DNA of 64,000 nucleotides, taken from positions 134,006-198,005 of the forward strand of contig NZ_JOEV01000021.1 of NCBI RefSeq assembly GCF_000721105.1, read 5' to 3'. The notes under the pieces were generated by a model. It ran no database searches, was not told the origin of the DNA, and saw nothing but the letters and a program-made list of their open reading frames with translations. Positions within the stretch are counted from its first letter, which is position 1; every line of letters starts with the position of its first letter. The translations under genes were made by a program, and so were the position numbers. Positions 17,612 to 26,019 of this stretch are shown here, in pieces. The stretch comes from Streptomyces cellulosae. GTDB taxonomy: Bacteria > Actinomycetota > Actinomycetes > Streptomycetales > Streptomycetaceae.

Positions 17612-18493
17612 ATGAACGAGCAGTCCACCCGAGCCGCCGCCCCCGCGGACCAGTACGTCCTCACCCTGTCCTGCCCCGACAAGCAGGGCATCGTGCACGC
17701 CGTGTCGAGCTACCTGTTCATGACCGGGTGCAACATCGAGGACAGTCAGCAGTTCGGCGACCACGACACGGGACTGTTCTTCATGCGCGTCCACTTCTCG
17801 GCGGAGGCGCCGGTGACCGTGGACAAGCTGCGGGCGAGCTTCGCGGCGATCGGTGACGCCTTCCACATGGACTGGCAGATCCACCGGGCCGAGGACCGGA
17901 TGCGGATCGTCCTGATGGTCAGCAAGTTCGGCCACTGCCTGAACGACCTGCTGTTCCGCGCGCGGATCGGCGCGCTGCCGGTGGAGATCGCGGCCGTGGT
18001 GTCCAACCACACCGACTTCGCCGAGCTCGTGGGGTCGTACGACATTCCCTTCCATCACATTCCGGTGACGAAGGACACCAAGGCGGAGGCCGAGGCGCGA
18101 CTGCTGGAGCTGGTGCGCGACCTGGACGTCGAGCTGGTGGTGCTCGCCCGGTACATGCAGGTGCTCTCCGACGACCTCTGCAAGCAGCTCAGCGGGCGGA
18201 TCATCAACATCCACCACTCGTTCCTGCCGAGCTTCAAGGGCGCGAAGCCGTATCACCAGGCGCACGCGCGGGGCGTGAAGCTGATCGGGGCGACGGCTCA
18301 CTATGTGACGGCGGATCTGGACGAGGGGCCGATCATCGAGCAGGAGGTCGAGCGGGTCGGGCATGACGTGACGCCGGACCAGCTCGTCGCGATCGGGCGC
18401 GATGTGGAGTGTCAGGCGCTGGCCCGGGCCGTGAAGTGGCATGCGGAACGGCGGATTCTGCTGAACGGGCGGCGGACGGTGGTGTTCGCCTAG
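17612..18493 (+). CDS. purU: formyltetrahydrofolate deformylase
   Basis: Hydrolyses 10-formyltetrahydrofolate to formate and tetrahydrofolate, balancing one-carbon pools and supplying formate; cytosolic. 293 residues: N-terminal ACT domain (about 12-95, YVLTLSCPDKQGIVHAVSSYLF) and C-terminal formyltransferase-fold domain with the active-site block INIHHSFLPSFKGAKPYHQA, AHYVTADLDEGPIIEQ and FGHCLNDLLFR earlier. The histidine and aspartate of the family are present. Stands 73 bp after the SCO4402-family gene and may be cotranscribed. Confidence 0.95.
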   Translation: MNEQSTRAAAPADQYVLTLSCPDKQGIVHAVSSYLFMTGCNIEDSQQFGDHDTGLFFMRVHFSAEAPVTVDKLRASFAAIGDAFHMDWQIHRAEDRMRIVLMVSKFGHCLNDLLFRARIGALPVEIAAVVSNHTDFAELVGSYDIPFHHIPVTKDTKAEAEARLLELVRDLDVELVVLARYMQVLSDDLCKQLSGRIINIHHSFLPSFKGAKPYHQAHARGVKLIGATAHYVTADLDEGPIIEQEVERVGHDVTPDQLVAIGRDVECQALARAVKWHAERRILLNGRRTVVFA

Positions 18494-18553
18494 TCGGCTC
18501 GGGGGCTGCGGATGCGCGGGCGGCCACAGCTCACCCGCACCCGCGGCCAGCCC

Positions 18554-19975
18554 TCACATCCGGCTCAGTGACGCCGCCGCGAACAGCACGTCCCTGATCG
18601 CCTCCCGGTCCCCGTCCTGCCCCGCCGCCGCCTCCGTCGGCGACACATGGCCCGCTGCCAGGCGGCAGAACTCGACGCCGTCGAGGGCCACGTGGGCCAC
18701 CTCCTGGTCGGCGGAGCCCACCTCGGCGGGGGAGTCCAGGGGGATCAGCCAGTCGCCGCCGCCCAGGCCCTCGATCTCCAGCCGGAGGCTGCGGCCCGGT
18801 CGGCCGGCGGGGACGAGGTGGCGGCCGGGGGCCGGTGCGGCCCGCCCCGTCCGGCGGCGCAGTGCCAGCGCGCGGGGGAGCATCCGGGCCGCGAGGTCGA
18901 TCATGCGGTTGAGGTGGCGCGGCGAGGGCGGGTCGTACGGGTAGTCCACCGCCTCGGCGATGTCCTCCGCGTGCACCCAGCACTCGAAGGCGCGGTCCAG
19001 CATCGCGTCGGGCAACGGCAACGCGAAGTCGCCGTACGAGACCGTCGGCGTCCCGGCGTCGCCGCCCGCGAACGACACCGTGCGCACCAGGTCGTGGCTC
19101 TGCTCCCGCCAGGGGGCACGGATCGCGCGGGTGGGCGGGAAGTGCGAGGCCCGCCAGTACGCCTCGGTGCGGGCGGCCGGTGTCGGGGCCGGCGCCTCGA
19201 CGTCGCCCAGCGGGTCGTCGAGGCCGAGCGCGACCGCGACCAGTCCGTCGACCGACAGCAGGTGCGCGATGACCCCGGCGACTGTCGTGCGGCGGCTCGT
19301 CGGGTCGTCGCCCGCGAACCAGCGCAACCGCACGGGCGCGTGCCACTCGGCGTCGCCTATGTCCTGGAGCAGGGCGTCGAGGCGGGCCGTCTCGGCGTCG
19401 TACGGCGTCGCCCACTCGGGCACCGGGATCCGCGGCGGGCGGCGGTCGAGGCAGCTGCCCAGGACGCGGGTGCGCAGGCCCGGGTCGAGGTCGAGGCTCT
19501 CCGGGCGGTGCAGCAGGCCGACCGCCCCGCGCAGCCGCAGGGCTTCGTCGGCGCAGGTTCCGCAGCCGCCCAGATGTTCCTCGACGGCCGCCGTCTCCTC
19601 GGGCGAACAGGCCGCCAGCGCCCACGCCCCGAGGAGCGCCTTCAGGACGTGGTGCTCCAGGACCAGCGGGGCGGACGGGGACGGTGCTGTCAGGTCGCCG
19701 AGGTCCTCCAGCGCGGACAGCGGACGTCCGCCGTCCTCGACGGAGGTGCGGGGCATGGGGATACGGGGCGGTCGGTGAGGGCCGGGGGCGGGGTCGCCGC
19801 CGTGGCCGCTCGGGCCGCCGTACGCCTTCCGCTCCTCGGACTCTTCCCCCTCCTCCTTCCCGTCCTTGTCCTCGTGGCCGTCCTTGCCCTGGTAGACGTC
19901 CTGCTCCTCGTACCCGTCGTGCTCGTCGTCCCTGTCATGTCCGTCGTACGCCTCGGACCCGTCCGCGTCGTTCAC
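18554..19975 (-). CDS. zinc-finger anti-sigma factor fused to a mycothiol-isomerase-like domain
   Basis: Protein of 473 residues. The first 75 residues are highly acidic and low complexity (D, E, G, K, Y). A ZAS-type anti-sigma zinc motif follows: ACSPEETAAVEEHLGGCGTCADEALRLRGAV, with the H-x3-C-x2-C spacing. From about residue 200 a four-helix MDMPI/DinB-like domain (maleylpyruvate isomerase N-terminal type: TARLDALLQDIGDAEWHAPVRLRWFAGDD, TVAGVIAHLLSVDGLVAVALG, AFECWVHAEDIAEAV) extends to a C-terminal accessory part. No membrane span is seen, so a soluble redox-responsive anti-sigma factor is inferred. GTG start overlaps the sigma factor stop by four bases (GTGA), coupling the two. Confidence 0.8.
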   Translation of the reverse strand: MNDADGSEAYDGHDRDDEHDGYEEQDVYQGKDGHEDKDGKEEGEESEERKAYGGPSGHGGDPAPGPHRPPRIPMPRTSVEDGGRPLSALEDLGDLTAPSPSAPLVLEHHVLKALLGAWALAACSPEETAAVEEHLGGCGTCADEALRLRGAVGLLHRPESLDLDPGLRTRVLGSCLDRRPPRIPVPEWATPYDAETARLDALLQDIGDAEWHAPVRLRWFAGDDPTSRRTTVAGVIAHLLSVDGLVAVALGLDDPLGDVEAPAPTPAARTEAYWRASHFPPTRAIRAPWREQSHDLVRTVSFAGGDAGTPTVSYGDFALPLPDAMLDRAFECWVHAEDIAEAVDYPYDPPSPRHLNRMIDLAARMLPRALALRRRTGRAAPAPGRHLVPAGRPGRSLRLEIEGLGGGDWLIPLDSPAEVGSADQEVAHVALDGVEFCRLAAGHVSPTEAAAGQDGDREAIRDVLFAAASLSRM

Positions 19976-20553
19976 GCCGCACCCCCGTATCCGGGGGGTG
20001 CTCCGGGTGCGGCGGCGTCGTGGGCCGTGGAGAGGAGTTGCAGGCCCAGGCGGAGGCGGCGGCGGGCCTCGTCCTCGGTGACGCCGAGGACGACGGCGGC
20101 CTGGCGGTAGTCGCGGCGCTGGAAGTACGCCAGCTCCAGGGCGGCCCGCAGCGGGACGGGCATCGACTGGACGATGTAGTCGGCACGGGCGGCGACCGAG
20201 GCGTGGCGGACCTTGCGCTCCAGGTCCTCGGCGGTGCCGTGGCCCTCCTGGGTCAGCGCGGCGGTCTCGGTGGCGCGCAGCCGCTGCACGGCGAGGCGGT
20301 GGGTGAGCGTGGCGACCCAGGTGCGCAGCGGGCCCTGCTTGGGATCGTAGGAGTCGGGGTGTTCCCAGACGTGGGCGAAGACCTCGCGGGTGATGCTGTC
20401 GGCGGCGCGTTCATCGCCGAGCACGCGGTGGGCGAGTCCGTGCACGAGTGAAGCGAAACGGTCGTAGAGCTCGCCGAGGGCGGCCGCCTCACCGTGTGCG
20501 AGCCGCTGCTGCATCTTGCGGTCCCAGCGGGGCGGTGCGTCCTTCTTCGCCAT
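19972..20553 (-). CDS. ECF RNA polymerase sigma factor
   Basis: Extracytoplasmic-function sigma factor of 193 residues. Region 2: AALGELYDRFASLVHGLAHRVLGDERAADSITREVFAHVWEHPDSYDPKQGPLRTWVATLTHRLAVQRLR; region 4: SMPVPLRAALELAYFQRRDYRQAAVVLGVTEDEARRRLRLGLQLL, which includes a helix-turn-helix. Directs polymerase to a small regulon and is expected to be held by the anti-sigma protein encoded immediately downstream. Start ATG with GGGGG four bases upstream. Signal and targets unknown. Confidence 0.92.
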   Translation of the reverse strand: MAKKDAPPRWDRKMQQRLAHGEAAALGELYDRFASLVHGLAHRVLGDERAADSITREVFAHVWEHPDSYDPKQGPLRTWVATLTHRLAVQRLRATETAALTQEGHGTAEDLERKVRHASVAARADYIVQSMPVPLRAALELAYFQRRDYRQAAVVLGVTEDEARRRLRLGLQLLSTAHDAAAPGAPPGYGGAA

Positions 20554-20923
20554 GCGGCCCCCTCAGCCTGCCTGCCCGTGTCCCGGCTCTGTTCCCGGCC
20601 CTGTACCAGCCCGTGTCCCTGTCAAGCCTGCGCCCACCGTCTCCTCGAATGTAGTCGGCACCTGAGACGGCGCACGCCCCTTTGTCGCAATGAGCGCCCC
20701 CTGGGCGGCCGTGGGTGGTAGTGGACCTTCGCCGCGCCTTCGTCGGCGTCTACCCGACCCTCCATTGATCAGACCCGATCGAACAGGATCGAAGGCGACT
20801 AAAACAAGCCTCTTCCGGCAGTTTTCCGTTTCTCGGCAGGCGTTTCAGGGAACGGCCGCTGGGCAGCCGCGCTGCAGGGAAGCGAAAGGGAAGCTTCCGT
20901 TTACGTCCGGGCGAACGAAAGGC
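20554..20923. promoter_or_regulatory. divergent region, ECF sigma gene / STAS gene
   Basis: No gene is supported in this 370-bp stretch. It must carry both promoters. An AT-richer segment at about 20795-20850 (with AAAACAAG and TTTTCCGTTT) is the most promoter-like part; I cannot assign boxes with confidence. Confidence 0.35.
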
Positions 20924-21304
20924 ATGGTGGTGGCGTTCAATGTGACCAACGGTGAGCAGGGCGAGTGGGCTGTGCTCCAGGTGTCGGGCGAGCTGGATCT
21001 GGTGACGTCGCCGGTGCTGCGGCAGCGGGTGCACGACGAGGTGGCCGAGGGCCGCCACAGTCTCGTCCTCGACCTCTCCGAGGTGTTCTTCTGCGATTCC
21101 AGCGGCGTCGGCGTGCTCATCGCCTCGCGCCGCCTCATGAGCTCCTGCCAGGGCAGGCTGCGTCTGATACTCCCGGCCCAGGGCGCCGAGGACGGCTCCC
21201 ACGTCAACCGGGTGCTGGGCGCGCTGGGCGTGCGCCGCCTGTTCGACGTCCATCCGGACGTGACCTCCGCTGTCCAGGAGGACACCGACCCGCTGTCGGT
21301 GTGA
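20924..21304 (+). CDS. STAS-domain anti-sigma factor antagonist
   Basis: Single STAS domain, 126 residues, of the SpoIIAA/RsbV type that relieves a sigma factor from its anti-sigma kinase. Features: AVLQVSGELDLVTSPVLRQRV and the phosphorylation loop LDLSEVFFCDSSGVGVLIASRRL, where a serine of DSSG is the expected phosphosite. ATG at 20924 is very near GAAAGG; in-frame GTG codons at 20927 and 20930 are better spaced and one of them may be the real start. It stands alone, without an adjacent kinase, and next to the ECF sigma gene on the other strand. Confidence 0.88.
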   Translation: MVVAFNVTNGEQGEWAVLQVSGELDLVTSPVLRQRVHDEVAEGRHSLVLDLSEVFFCDSSGVGVLIASRRLMSSCQGRLRLILPAQGAEDGSHVNRVLGALGVRRLFDVHPDVTSAVQEDTDPLSV

Positions 21305-21349
21305 GCGGCGTCCGCGCCCGTCGGCCCCGGACGACGTGAGTACTCCGCC

Positions 21350-21381
21350 GTGTGAGGGCTACACCGTGTGAGTGCTACACC
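21350..21381. repeat. two 16-bp tandem copies upstream of the EF-hand gene
   Basis: GTGTGAGGGCTACACC and GTGTGAGTGCTACACC stand directly in tandem. Each copy has GTGT and ACAC ends, making it a short imperfect palindrome. Placed 120 bp before the EF-hand start, they could be an operator. Confidence 0.4.
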
Positions 21382-21500
21382 GTTGTCCCGAAATTCCCTC
21401 GGTCTTGGCACAAGCGTCACGTTCGCGCGCCCTCGGCGGCCTTCGCGTCGTACGCTCCGTGCCAGATGCACCCGACGTGAGTAAGGCGGTCCGAACAGAC

Positions 21501-22013
21501 ATGGTCAGCAGCGAGTACGAGCGCAGGATCGCCGCCCGGTTCGCCACTTTCGACCAGGACGGCAACGGCTACATCGACCGCGCGGACTTCAGTGTGGCGG
21601 CCAAGGCGGTGCTCGCCGAGTTCGGTACGGCGGCCCGTTCCGACAAGGGGCAGTCCGTGTACATCGGTGCCGAGGCGTTCTGGCAGGGCATGGCCGGCAT
21701 AGCGGACCGCGACGGGGACCAGCGGATCACCCGGGAGGAGTTCGTGAACGGCGCGGTCAAGCGGCTGCGCGACAACCCCGACCGGTTCGCCGAGATCGCC
21801 CGCCCGTTCCTGCACGCGGCCCTCGCCGTCGCGGACGCCGACGGGGACGGCCGGGCCACCGTCGAGGACACCGCCCGCGTACTGAAGGCCCTCGGCGCGA
21901 CCGAGGAGGCCGCCCGCACGGCCGCCGCCGCACTCGACACGGACGCCGACGGCAAGATCGGCGAACCGGAGATCCTGACGGCGTTCGCCCGCTATTTCAC
22001 GGTTCCCGAATAA
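21501..22013 (+). CDS. calcium-binding EF-hand protein (calerythrin-like)
   Basis: Cytosolic EF-hand protein of 170 residues related to calerythrin and the Cab proteins of streptomycetes. Four loops are readable: DQDGNGYIDRADF, DRDGDQRITREEF, DADGDGRATVEDT and DTDADGKIGEPEI; the first two and last keep the Asp/Asn/Glu ligands best, the third ends in a non-glutamate position and may be weak. Role: calcium buffering or sensing. Start ATG at 21501 with AAGGCGG upstream; a GTG at 21477 would add eight residues. The last 22 bp overlap the convergent acyl-CoA ligase gene. Confidence 0.9.
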   Translation: MVSSEYERRIAARFATFDQDGNGYIDRADFSVAAKAVLAEFGTAARSDKGQSVYIGAEAFWQGMAGIADRDGDQRITREEFVNGAVKRLRDNPDRFAEIARPFLHAALAVADADGDGRATVEDTARVLKALGATEEAARTAAAALDTDADGKIGEPEILTAFARYFTVPE

Positions 22014-23500
22014 CGCTCCCTGAGCTGGTACTTCAGCACCTTCCGCAGGGTCTCGCCCCGCGGCAGGGCGTCCACCACCTCCAGTTGCTCCGGCAGCTTG
22101 TGCGGTGACAGCCCCTGCGCACGCAGATACGACGTCACCGCCTCCAGGGCCAGTTCCCCGGCCCCCGGCGGCTGTTCGACCACCGCGCACACCCGCTCCC
22201 CGCGCTCCGCGTCCGGCAGCCCGATCACGGCCACGTCGCCCACCTCGGGGTGGGCGGCCAGCAGGTCCTCGATCTCCTTGGCGGAGATGTTCTCCCCCTT
22301 GCGGATGATCACGTCCTTGAGCCGGCCGGTGAGCACCAGATGCCCGCCGTCGGTGACGTGTCCGAGGTCCCCGGTGCGCAGGAACCCGTCCTCGTCGAAC
22401 CCCTCGGCCGTCTGCGCCGGGTCCAGATACCCCTGGCAGACGGCCTCCCCGCGCAGCCGCACCTCCCCGTCGACGACCCGTATCTCCATCCCCTTTGGCG
22501 GCCGCCCCTCGGTCGTCGCGAGGTTCTCCGCCGTGTCGTCCGGCGCCCCCATCGTGATCATCGGCACCTCGGTCATGCCGTACCCGTGGGTGAGCTGCAC
22601 CCCCATCTCGCGTACGACGGAGTGGTAGACCTCCGGCGGCTTGGGCGCCCCGCCGCCCGCGAGCAGTCGTAGCGAGGGGATGACCGGCACTCCCGGCTGC
22701 TTGCGCTGTTCGGCCAGGAACATCGAGTAGAAGGCCGTGGAGCCGCCCGCCACGGTCACCCCGTGCCTGCGGTACTCCGCCAGCGCGTCGGGCAGCGCGA
22801 ACTGCTCGAACATGACCGCCGGGAAGCCGTACAGCAGGAGCATCACCGTGTAGTCGGGGCCGGCGATATGCGCGTACGGGAAGGCCATCGAGCCCACGTC
22901 GGCCGCCGACAGGCGCAGCGCGTGGGCGAGGCAGGAGCCGCCCGCGATGAGGGAACGGTCCGTGTGCAGGACGCCCTTGGGGGCTGAGGTCGTGCCCGAG
23001 GTCCAGTAGATCCAGCGGACCGAGGTCCCCTCGGAGGGCGGGGCGGGCAGCACGGACGGGTCGCCGTCGGGCAGGACGTCGTACGCCTCGAAGATCCCCT
23101 TCGCGCCGAGCCGCCGGGCCATCTCCGTGTGGTCGAAGCCCCGCCACCGGCCCGGCACCGCGAAGTACTCCGCCTTCGACTCGCGCAGCGCGAAGCCGAC
23201 CTCACGGTCCCGGTAGAACGGGATCACCGGGCTCTGCACGGCGCCCAGGCGGGCCAGCGCGAAGGACAGCAGGGCCGTCTCGATCCGGGTGGGCAGCTGC
23301 CAGGCGACGACGGTGCCGGGGCGTACGCCCATGTCGTACAGGCCCGCCGCCACCCGCTCGGCCCGGTCACGCAGCTCCCCGAAGCTCAGCGAGCGGTCGC
23401 CCTGCAGGAGGACCGGGCGGTCGGGGGTGAGGTCTGCGCGGCGGGCGACCAGCTCCCACAGGGTGCGGGAGGTGCTGAGCGCGTGGGCGGTGTCGGTCAC
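21992..23500 (-). CDS. AMP-forming acyl-CoA synthetase (cyclohexanecarboxylate-CoA ligase-like)
   Basis: Activates a carboxylic acid to its CoA thioester with ATP. 502 residues; ANL-superfamily motifs are complete: P-loop IYWTSGTTSAPKGVLHTDRS (about 175), AGGGAPKPPEVY, YGMTEVPM, GFLRTGDLG, the hinge region LTGRLKDVIIRKGENISAKEIED and the adenylation lysine region PRGETLRKVLK near the end. The form FAVPGRWRGFDH and overall length resemble cyclohexanecarboxylate-CoA ligases; the substrate remains open. A CTGAC-N5-GTCAG palindrome lies 18-32 bp upstream of the start codon. Divergent from the amidohydrolase operon. Confidence 0.88.
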   Translation of the reverse strand: MTDTAHALSTSRTLWELVARRADLTPDRPVLLQGDRSLSFGELRDRAERVAAGLYDMGVRPGTVVAWQLPTRIETALLSFALARLGAVQSPVIPFYRDREVGFALRESKAEYFAVPGRWRGFDHTEMARRLGAKGIFEAYDVLPDGDPSVLPAPPSEGTSVRWIYWTSGTTSAPKGVLHTDRSLIAGGSCLAHALRLSAADVGSMAFPYAHIAGPDYTVMLLLYGFPAVMFEQFALPDALAEYRRHGVTVAGGSTAFYSMFLAEQRKQPGVPVIPSLRLLAGGGAPKPPEVYHSVVREMGVQLTHGYGMTEVPMITMGAPDDTAENLATTEGRPPKGMEIRVVDGEVRLRGEAVCQGYLDPAQTAEGFDEDGFLRTGDLGHVTDGGHLVLTGRLKDVIIRKGENISAKEIEDLLAAHPEVGDVAVIGLPDAERGERVCAVVEQPPGAGELALEAVTSYLRAQGLSPHKLPEQLEVVDALPRGETLRKVLKYQLRERYSGTVK

Positions 23501-23517
23501 GGCGGCCCCCTGTTCAG

Positions 23518-23532
23518 CTGACGGATAGTCAG
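23518..23532. promoter_or_regulatory. CTGAC-N5-GTCAG operator, copy 1
   Basis: CTGACGGATAGTCAG, perfect arms, upstream of the minus-strand acyl-CoA ligase. Part of the set discussed in the findings; assignment as a TetR operator is inference from recurrence and symmetry. Confidence 0.75.
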
Positions 23533-23607
23533 ACAGTGGGCAGAGCGTAGGGCTCGGCGCCTTGTCGGTCCAGGGGCGTGCGACTAGCCTGCTGGAGAAA
23601 AACAGAT

Positions 23608-23622
23608 CTGACGGATCGTCAG
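23608..23622. promoter_or_regulatory. CTGAC-N5-GTCAG operator, copy 2
   Basis: CTGACGGATCGTCAG, perfect arms, 63 bp before the amidohydrolase start. Copies 1 and 2 flank the divergent promoter region and could control both directions. Confidence 0.75.
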
Positions 23623-23684
23623 GTAAGTCGGTTCAGGCCGACCGCGACCCGTGACTGCGACTGTGTGTCAGGCGGAGGGGACCC

Positions 23685-24878
23685 ATGACCGAACTGCCCC
23701 GCATCATCAGCGTCGACGACCATGTGATCGAGCCCGCGCACCTCTTCGAGACCTGGCTGCCGAAGAAGTACCGGGACCGGGGTCCCAAGCCCCTCACCGC
23801 CGGCATCGGGGAACTCGCCTACGTCGGCGGGAAGTACCAGATCACGATGGACCCGGCCGGCCAGCCGACCGACTGGTGGATCTACGAGGACCTGAAGTTC
23901 CCGTACAAACGCAACATCGCCGCCGTCGGCTTCGACCGGGACGAGATGACCCTGGAGGGCATCACCCGCCAGGAGATGCGGCGGGGATGCTGGGATCCGA
24001 AGGCCCGGCTGGCGGACATGGACCTCAACCACGTCGAGGCCTCCCTCTGCTTCCCCTCCTTCCCCCGCTTCTGCGGGCAGACCTTCGCCGAGGCGCACGA
24101 CAAGGAGGTCGCGCTGGCCTGCGTGCGCGCCTACAACGACTGGATGGTCGAGGAGTGGTGCGGCGACAGCGGCGGCCGGCTCATCCCGCTGTGCCTGATC
24201 CCGCTGTGGGACATCGACCTCGCGGTCGAGGAGATCCGGCGCAACGCGGCCCGCGGGGTAAGGGCGGTGACCTTCTCCGAGATCCCCACCCACCTCGGGC
24301 TGCCGTCCATCCACTCCGGCTACTGGGACCCGTTCTTCGCGATCTGCCAGGAGACCGGCACGGTCGTCAACATGCACATCGGCAGCAGCTCCCAGATGCC
24401 GGCCGCCTCGCCCGACGCCCCGCCCGCCGTCCAGGCCGCCCTCAGCTTCAACAACGCCATGGCCTCGATGATGGACTTCCTCTTCAGCGGCGTGCTGGTG
24501 CGCTTCCCCCGGCTCACGCTCGCGTACTCCGAGGGGCAGATGGGCTGGATCCCGTACGCCCTGGAACGCGCCGACGACGTCTGGGAGGAGCACCGCGCCT
24601 GGGGCGGTGTCCGCGGCACGATCCCGGAGCCGCCGTCGACGTACTACTACCGGCAGATCTTCTGCTGCTTCTTCCGCGACAAGCACGGGGTCGCCTCGCT
24701 GGACGTCGTCGGCCGGGACAACGCGACCTTCGAGACCGACTACCCGCACGTCGACTCGACCTTCCCGCACACCAAGGAGGTCGCCCTCGACCACGTGAAG
24801 GGCCTCGACGACGAGACGGTGTACAAGCTGATGCGGGGCAACGCGATCCGCATGCTGGACCTGGACTTCGACAGGTAA
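23685..24878 (+). CDS. amidohydrolase-2 family metal-dependent hydrolase/decarboxylase
   Basis: TIM-barrel amidohydrolase of 397 residues (ACMSD-related amidohydrolase 2 family). Metal motif at the N-terminus ISVDDHVIEPAHLF, barrel histidine in TVVNMHIGSSSQMP, and late region FETDYPHVDSTFPHTKEVA with the catalytic Asp-type block. Members hydrolyse or decarboxylate small ring compounds; in acyl-CoA catabolic clusters they are common but poorly characterised. Start ATG with AGGGGA upstream. Its stop overlaps the next start by one base (TAATG), so it heads an operon with two acyl-CoA dehydrogenases under operator copies 1-2. Confidence 0.85.
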   Translation: MTELPRIISVDDHVIEPAHLFETWLPKKYRDRGPKPLTAGIGELAYVGGKYQITMDPAGQPTDWWIYEDLKFPYKRNIAAVGFDRDEMTLEGITRQEMRRGCWDPKARLADMDLNHVEASLCFPSFPRFCGQTFAEAHDKEVALACVRAYNDWMVEEWCGDSGGRLIPLCLIPLWDIDLAVEEIRRNAARGVRAVTFSEIPTHLGLPSIHSGYWDPFFAICQETGTVVNMHIGSSSQMPAASPDAPPAVQAALSFNNAMASMMDFLFSGVLVRFPRLTLAYSEGQMGWIPYALERADDVWEEHRAWGGVRGTIPEPPSTYYYRQIFCCFFRDKHGVASLDVVGRDNATFETDYPHVDSTFPHTKEVALDHVKGLDDETVYKLMRGNAIRMLDLDFDR

Positions 24879-26011
24879 TGGACCTGACGTACACGCCCGA
24901 GGAGGAGGAGTTCCGGGCGCGGCTGAGGCAGTGGCTGGGCAAGGCGCTGCCCACGCTGCCGGCCAAGCCGTCCCCCGACGACTGGCCCGGACGCCGCGCC
25001 TACGACCTCGGCTGGCAGCGGATGCTGGACGACGCCGGGTACGCCGGCGTCCACTGGGACGCCTCCCCGACCACCCGGCTGATCTTCCTGGAGGAGACGG
25101 AGAGGGCGGGCGCACCCTATGTGGGCGCGAACTTCGTCGGGCTGCTGCACGCGGGGCCCACGATCGCCGCCGAGGGGACCGCCGAACAGCGGGCGCGCTG
25201 GCTGCCGCCGATCCTGCGCGGCGAGGAGGTGTGGTGCCAGGGCTTCAGCGAACCGGACGCCGGATCCGACCTCGCGGCGCTGCGCACGCGCGCGTGCCGT
25301 GACGGCGACGACTACGTGGTGAGCGGTTCCAAGATCTGGACCTCGCACGCGGAAGTCGCCGACTGGTGCGAGCTGTTGGTCCGCACGGACCCGTCGGCAC
25401 CCAAGCACCGGGGGATCACCTGGCTCGCGATGCCCATGGACGCGCCGGGCGTCACCGTACGGCCGCTGCGGACCCTCGCCGGGTCGGCCGAGTTCGCCGA
25501 GGTGTTCCTCGACGAGGTGCGCGTACCGGTCGCCAACCGGGTCGGCGAGGAGAACGACGGCTGGCGCGTGACCATGGTGACCCTTTCCTTCGAGCGGGGG
25601 ACCGCTTTCGTGGGGGAGGTGGTCGCCTGCCGGCGGGTGCTGGGGGAACTGGCCCGTACGGCACGGGAGAACGGCCGCTGGGACGATCCGGTGGTGCGGC
25701 GGCGGCTCGGGCGGCTGAACGCCGAGTTCCGTGCCCTGTGGCGGCTGACCCAGTGGAACGTCAGCGAGGCGGAGGCGAACAGGGGCGTCCCCGGCGTCGG
25801 GGGCTCGGTCTTCAAGCTGAGGTACTCGCACGCCCGGCAGGAGCTCTACGACACCGCCGCCGGCGTCCTCGGCCCGGACTGCCTCGACCTCGACCGGCCA
25901 TGGACCCTCGACCGGCTGTCCTCCCTGTCGTACACCATCGCCGCCGGCACCTCCCAGATCCAGCGCACCATCGTGGCCGAACGCATCCTCGGACTCCCGA
26001 AGGGACGGTGA
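24878..26011 (+). CDS. acyl-CoA dehydrogenase, alpha-type subunit
   Basis: FAD enzyme of 377 residues that introduces the alpha-beta double bond into an acyl-CoA. N-terminal MDLTYTPEEEEFRARLRQWL; FAD/substrate loop WCQGFSEPDAGSDLAALRTRA; KIWTSHAEVADW; C-terminal AAGTSQIQRTIVAERILGLPKG. At the place of the MCAD catalytic Glu (YEGT) it has AAGT; a glutamate in LSFERGTAF is a candidate base, as in isovaleryl-CoA dehydrogenase types. It looks like the catalytic alpha partner of an alpha2-beta2 dehydrogenase as in mycobacterial FadE26/FadE27, with the next gene as beta partner. Confidence 0.88.
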   Translation: MDLTYTPEEEEFRARLRQWLGKALPTLPAKPSPDDWPGRRAYDLGWQRMLDDAGYAGVHWDASPTTRLIFLEETERAGAPYVGANFVGLLHAGPTIAAEGTAEQRARWLPPILRGEEVWCQGFSEPDAGSDLAALRTRACRDGDDYVVSGSKIWTSHAEVADWCELLVRTDPSAPKHRGITWLAMPMDAPGVTVRPLRTLAGSAEFAEVFLDEVRVPVANRVGEENDGWRVTMVTLSFERGTAFVGEVVACRRVLGELARTARENGRWDDPVVRRRLGRLNAEFRALWRLTQWNVSEAEANRGVPGVGGSVFKLRYSHARQELYDTAAGVLGPDCLDLDRPWTLDRLSSLSYTIAAGTSQIQRTIVAERILGLPKGR

Positions 26012-26019
26012 CGGCGCGC

